Part shown: piece by piece, positions 5,684 to 6,354 of the stretch | Numbering within the stretch: the stretch's first letter is position 1 | Layout of the letters: every line of letters starts with the position of its first letter | NCBI GenBank assembly: GCA_036518955.1 | Contig: DATDMG010000314.1 | Coordinates: 1-6,354 of the forward strand | Direction of reading: 5' to 3' | DNA from: DATDMG01 sp036518955 | GTDB taxonomy: Bacteria; Actinomycetota; Actinomycetes; Actinomycetales; Kineosporiaceae | DNA: 6,354 bases | Program-made: the position numbers and the translations under genes | Notes under the pieces: generated by a model | What the model was told of the DNA's origin: nothing | Seen by the model: only the letters and a program-made list of their open reading frames with translations | Database searches by the model: none

Positions 5684-5688
5684 GGAGG
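5684..5688 (+). promoter_or_regulatory. Ribosome binding site of the OsmC-family gene
   Basis: GGAGG lies 5 bases before ATG 5694, a near-ideal Shine-Dalgarno. It settles the start within a reading frame that stays open far upstream through the antisense of the ClgR-like gene. Confidence 0.75.
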
Positions 5689-5693
5689 CTCCG

Positions 5694-6233
5694 ATGTCCA
5701 CCCTCGACACTGCCGCCCTGCGAGATCGGCAGGGCCCGCTCAAGCAGCGCTACCGCGACGACCCGGACGCCGCGATCGTCACCGTCCGGGCGGAGGGGGC
5801 GTTCGAGCGCGACGACGAGGGCGTCGTCAGCTGCACGGTGCAGGGGTGGTCGGGACCGGTACGGGCCGGCCTGCACCCGTCGACCGGCGGCGACGGCGAG
5901 GACGCCTGTTCCGGAGACATGCTGCTGGAGGCGCTCGTCGCCTGTGCCGGCGTGACCCTGCGATCGGTCGCGACGGCGATGGGCCTGGCCGTCAAGCAGG
6001 CCCGGCTGCGGGCCACCGCGACGTTCGACGCCCGTGGCACCCTGGGCGTCTCCCGCGACGTCCCGGTCGGTTGCCGGGGGTACCGGGTGGTCGCCGAGCT
6101 GGCGACCGATGCGGACGACGCCGCGCTGGCCCGGCTCGCCCAGCTCACCGAGCGGTACTGCGTGGTCGGGCAGAGCCTGCGCGACCCGGTGTCCGTCATG
6201 GTGACGCGGACCGATCTCGTCGACCGGCCCTGA
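5694..6233 (+). CDS. OsmC-family protein
   Basis: This 179-residue cytoplasmic protein belongs to the OsmC/Ohr superfamily, thiol-dependent peroxidases that reduce organic hydroperoxides and act in oxidative or osmotic stress. Both family cysteines are present: C84 in the helix GDMLLEALVACAGVTLRSVA and C156 in ERYCVVGQSL, at the expected positions of the peroxidatic and resolving residues. The N-terminal beta-rich part (about 25-62) contains FERDDEGVVSCTVQGW. The protein is roughly 35 residues longer than E. coli OsmC, mostly at the N-terminus and in the 60-75 loop. It resembles the general OsmC group more than Ohr, whose motifs (such as VNLPxN) are missing; a peroxidase activity is therefore likely but its substrate is unknown. 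It is divergent from the ClgR-like regulator, a usual arrangement for a regulator and its target, although no operator was found. C47, C72 and C127 are additional cysteines. Confidence 0.88.
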   Translation: MSTLDTAALRDRQGPLKQRYRDDPDAAIVTVRAEGAFERDDEGVVSCTVQGWSGPVRAGLHPSTGGDGEDACSGDMLLEALVACAGVTLRSVATAMGLAVKQARLRATATFDARGTLGVSRDVPVGCRGYRVVAELATDADDAALARLAQLTERYCVVGQSLRDPVSVMVTRTDLVDRP

Positions 6234-6268
6234 CCGGGCCCTGACCTGCCGCCGGGGTCCCGGCCCGG
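6234..6268 (+). terminator. Possible hairpin terminator after the OsmC gene
   Basis: CCGGGCC at 6234-6240 is complementary to GGCCCGG at 6262-6268, leaving a 21-base GC-rich loop that contains a further CCGGG/CCCGG pair. It begins directly after the TGA. There is no T-run, as is common for actinomycete terminators, so the call is tentative. Confidence 0.35.
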
Positions 6269-6354
6269 CAATCGGGTACAATTCTTCTCGCCGTCATTTT
6301 CCGGGTGCCACCGCGCGATTTCTCTCACCAATTCCAAGAATTGCCTCTCCTCGG
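6269..6354. other. AT-richer non-coding tail with perfect inverted repeat
   Basis: Base composition drops to roughly half G+C here, in sharp contrast to the rest of the window. It holds TACAAT at 6277-6282, a good -10 match without a visible -35, and a perfect inverted repeat CAATTC-CAA-GAATTG at 6329-6343. The half-site CAATTC also occurs at 6279-6284. This looks like the promoter/operator region of a gene beginning to the right of the window. I see no rightward start codon in it. Confidence 0.45.

Noticed and set aside
4779..5693. Upstream extension of the OsmC frame
   Set aside because: This part overlaps sohB and the ClgR-like gene and has no protein character; a strong ribosome site before ATG 5694 marks the true start.
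5750..6337. Leftward ORF with TTG start at 6337 preceded by GAGGAGAGG
   Set aside because: The ribosome-site match is good, but the start lies inside the inverted repeat and the frame runs fully antisense to the OsmC gene with no recognisable motif. It is kept only as a remote possibility for a short leader peptide.

Overview
The window is very GC-rich, with strong G/C preference at third codon positions, several GTG starts, and short or leaderless 5' ends. Together with a SigC-type ECF sigma factor and a ClgR/PopR-type regulator, this points to a high-GC actinomycete chromosome. The genus cannot be fixed from the sequence alone. I see no tRNA, rRNA, insertion sequence, integrase or CRISPR array. 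No gap between called genes exceeds 300 bases.

Layout from left to right. (1) Positions 1-947 hold a divergent pair: a zinc-binding anti-sigma factor (minus strand, cut by the window edge) and an ECF sigma factor closely resembling mycobacterial SigC (plus strand). An ECF-like promoter element lies in front of the anti-sigma gene. (2) Positions 880-1889, minus strand, hold two tandem paralogues of an unrecognised roughly 90-residue domain. They lie in the same reading frame and are separated by a single in-frame TAG. They are followed by a doubtful small ORF that overlaps the end of the sigma gene. (3) Positions 2065-4139, minus strand, hold a two-gene operon: a GNAT acyltransferase and an enolase-superfamily OSBS/N-succinylamino acid racemase. 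This pairing is known from D- to L-amino acid conversion via N-succinyl intermediates. (4) Positions 4246-5253, plus strand, hold an S49 membrane peptidase strikingly like proteobacterial SohB. (5) Positions 5283-5642, minus strand, hold a ClgR/PopR-like XRE regulator ending in Ala-Ala, convergent with sohB. (6) Positions 5694-6233, plus strand, hold an OsmC-family protein divergent from the regulator. (7) Positions 6234-6354 are a non-coding, less GC-rich tail with a perfect 15-bp inverted repeat.

How the genes may work together: the sigma/anti-sigma pair is a self-contained regulatory switch. The GNAT and racemase probably supply two steps of one N-acylamino-acid pathway; the expected deacylase is not in the window. 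SohB, the ClgR-like regulator and the OsmC protein form a cluster with an envelope-proteolysis and thiol-stress flavour, but a regulatory link is inference. The most unusual item is the unrecognised duplicated domain split by one stop codon. I do not see strong evidence for a wholly new multi-gene system.
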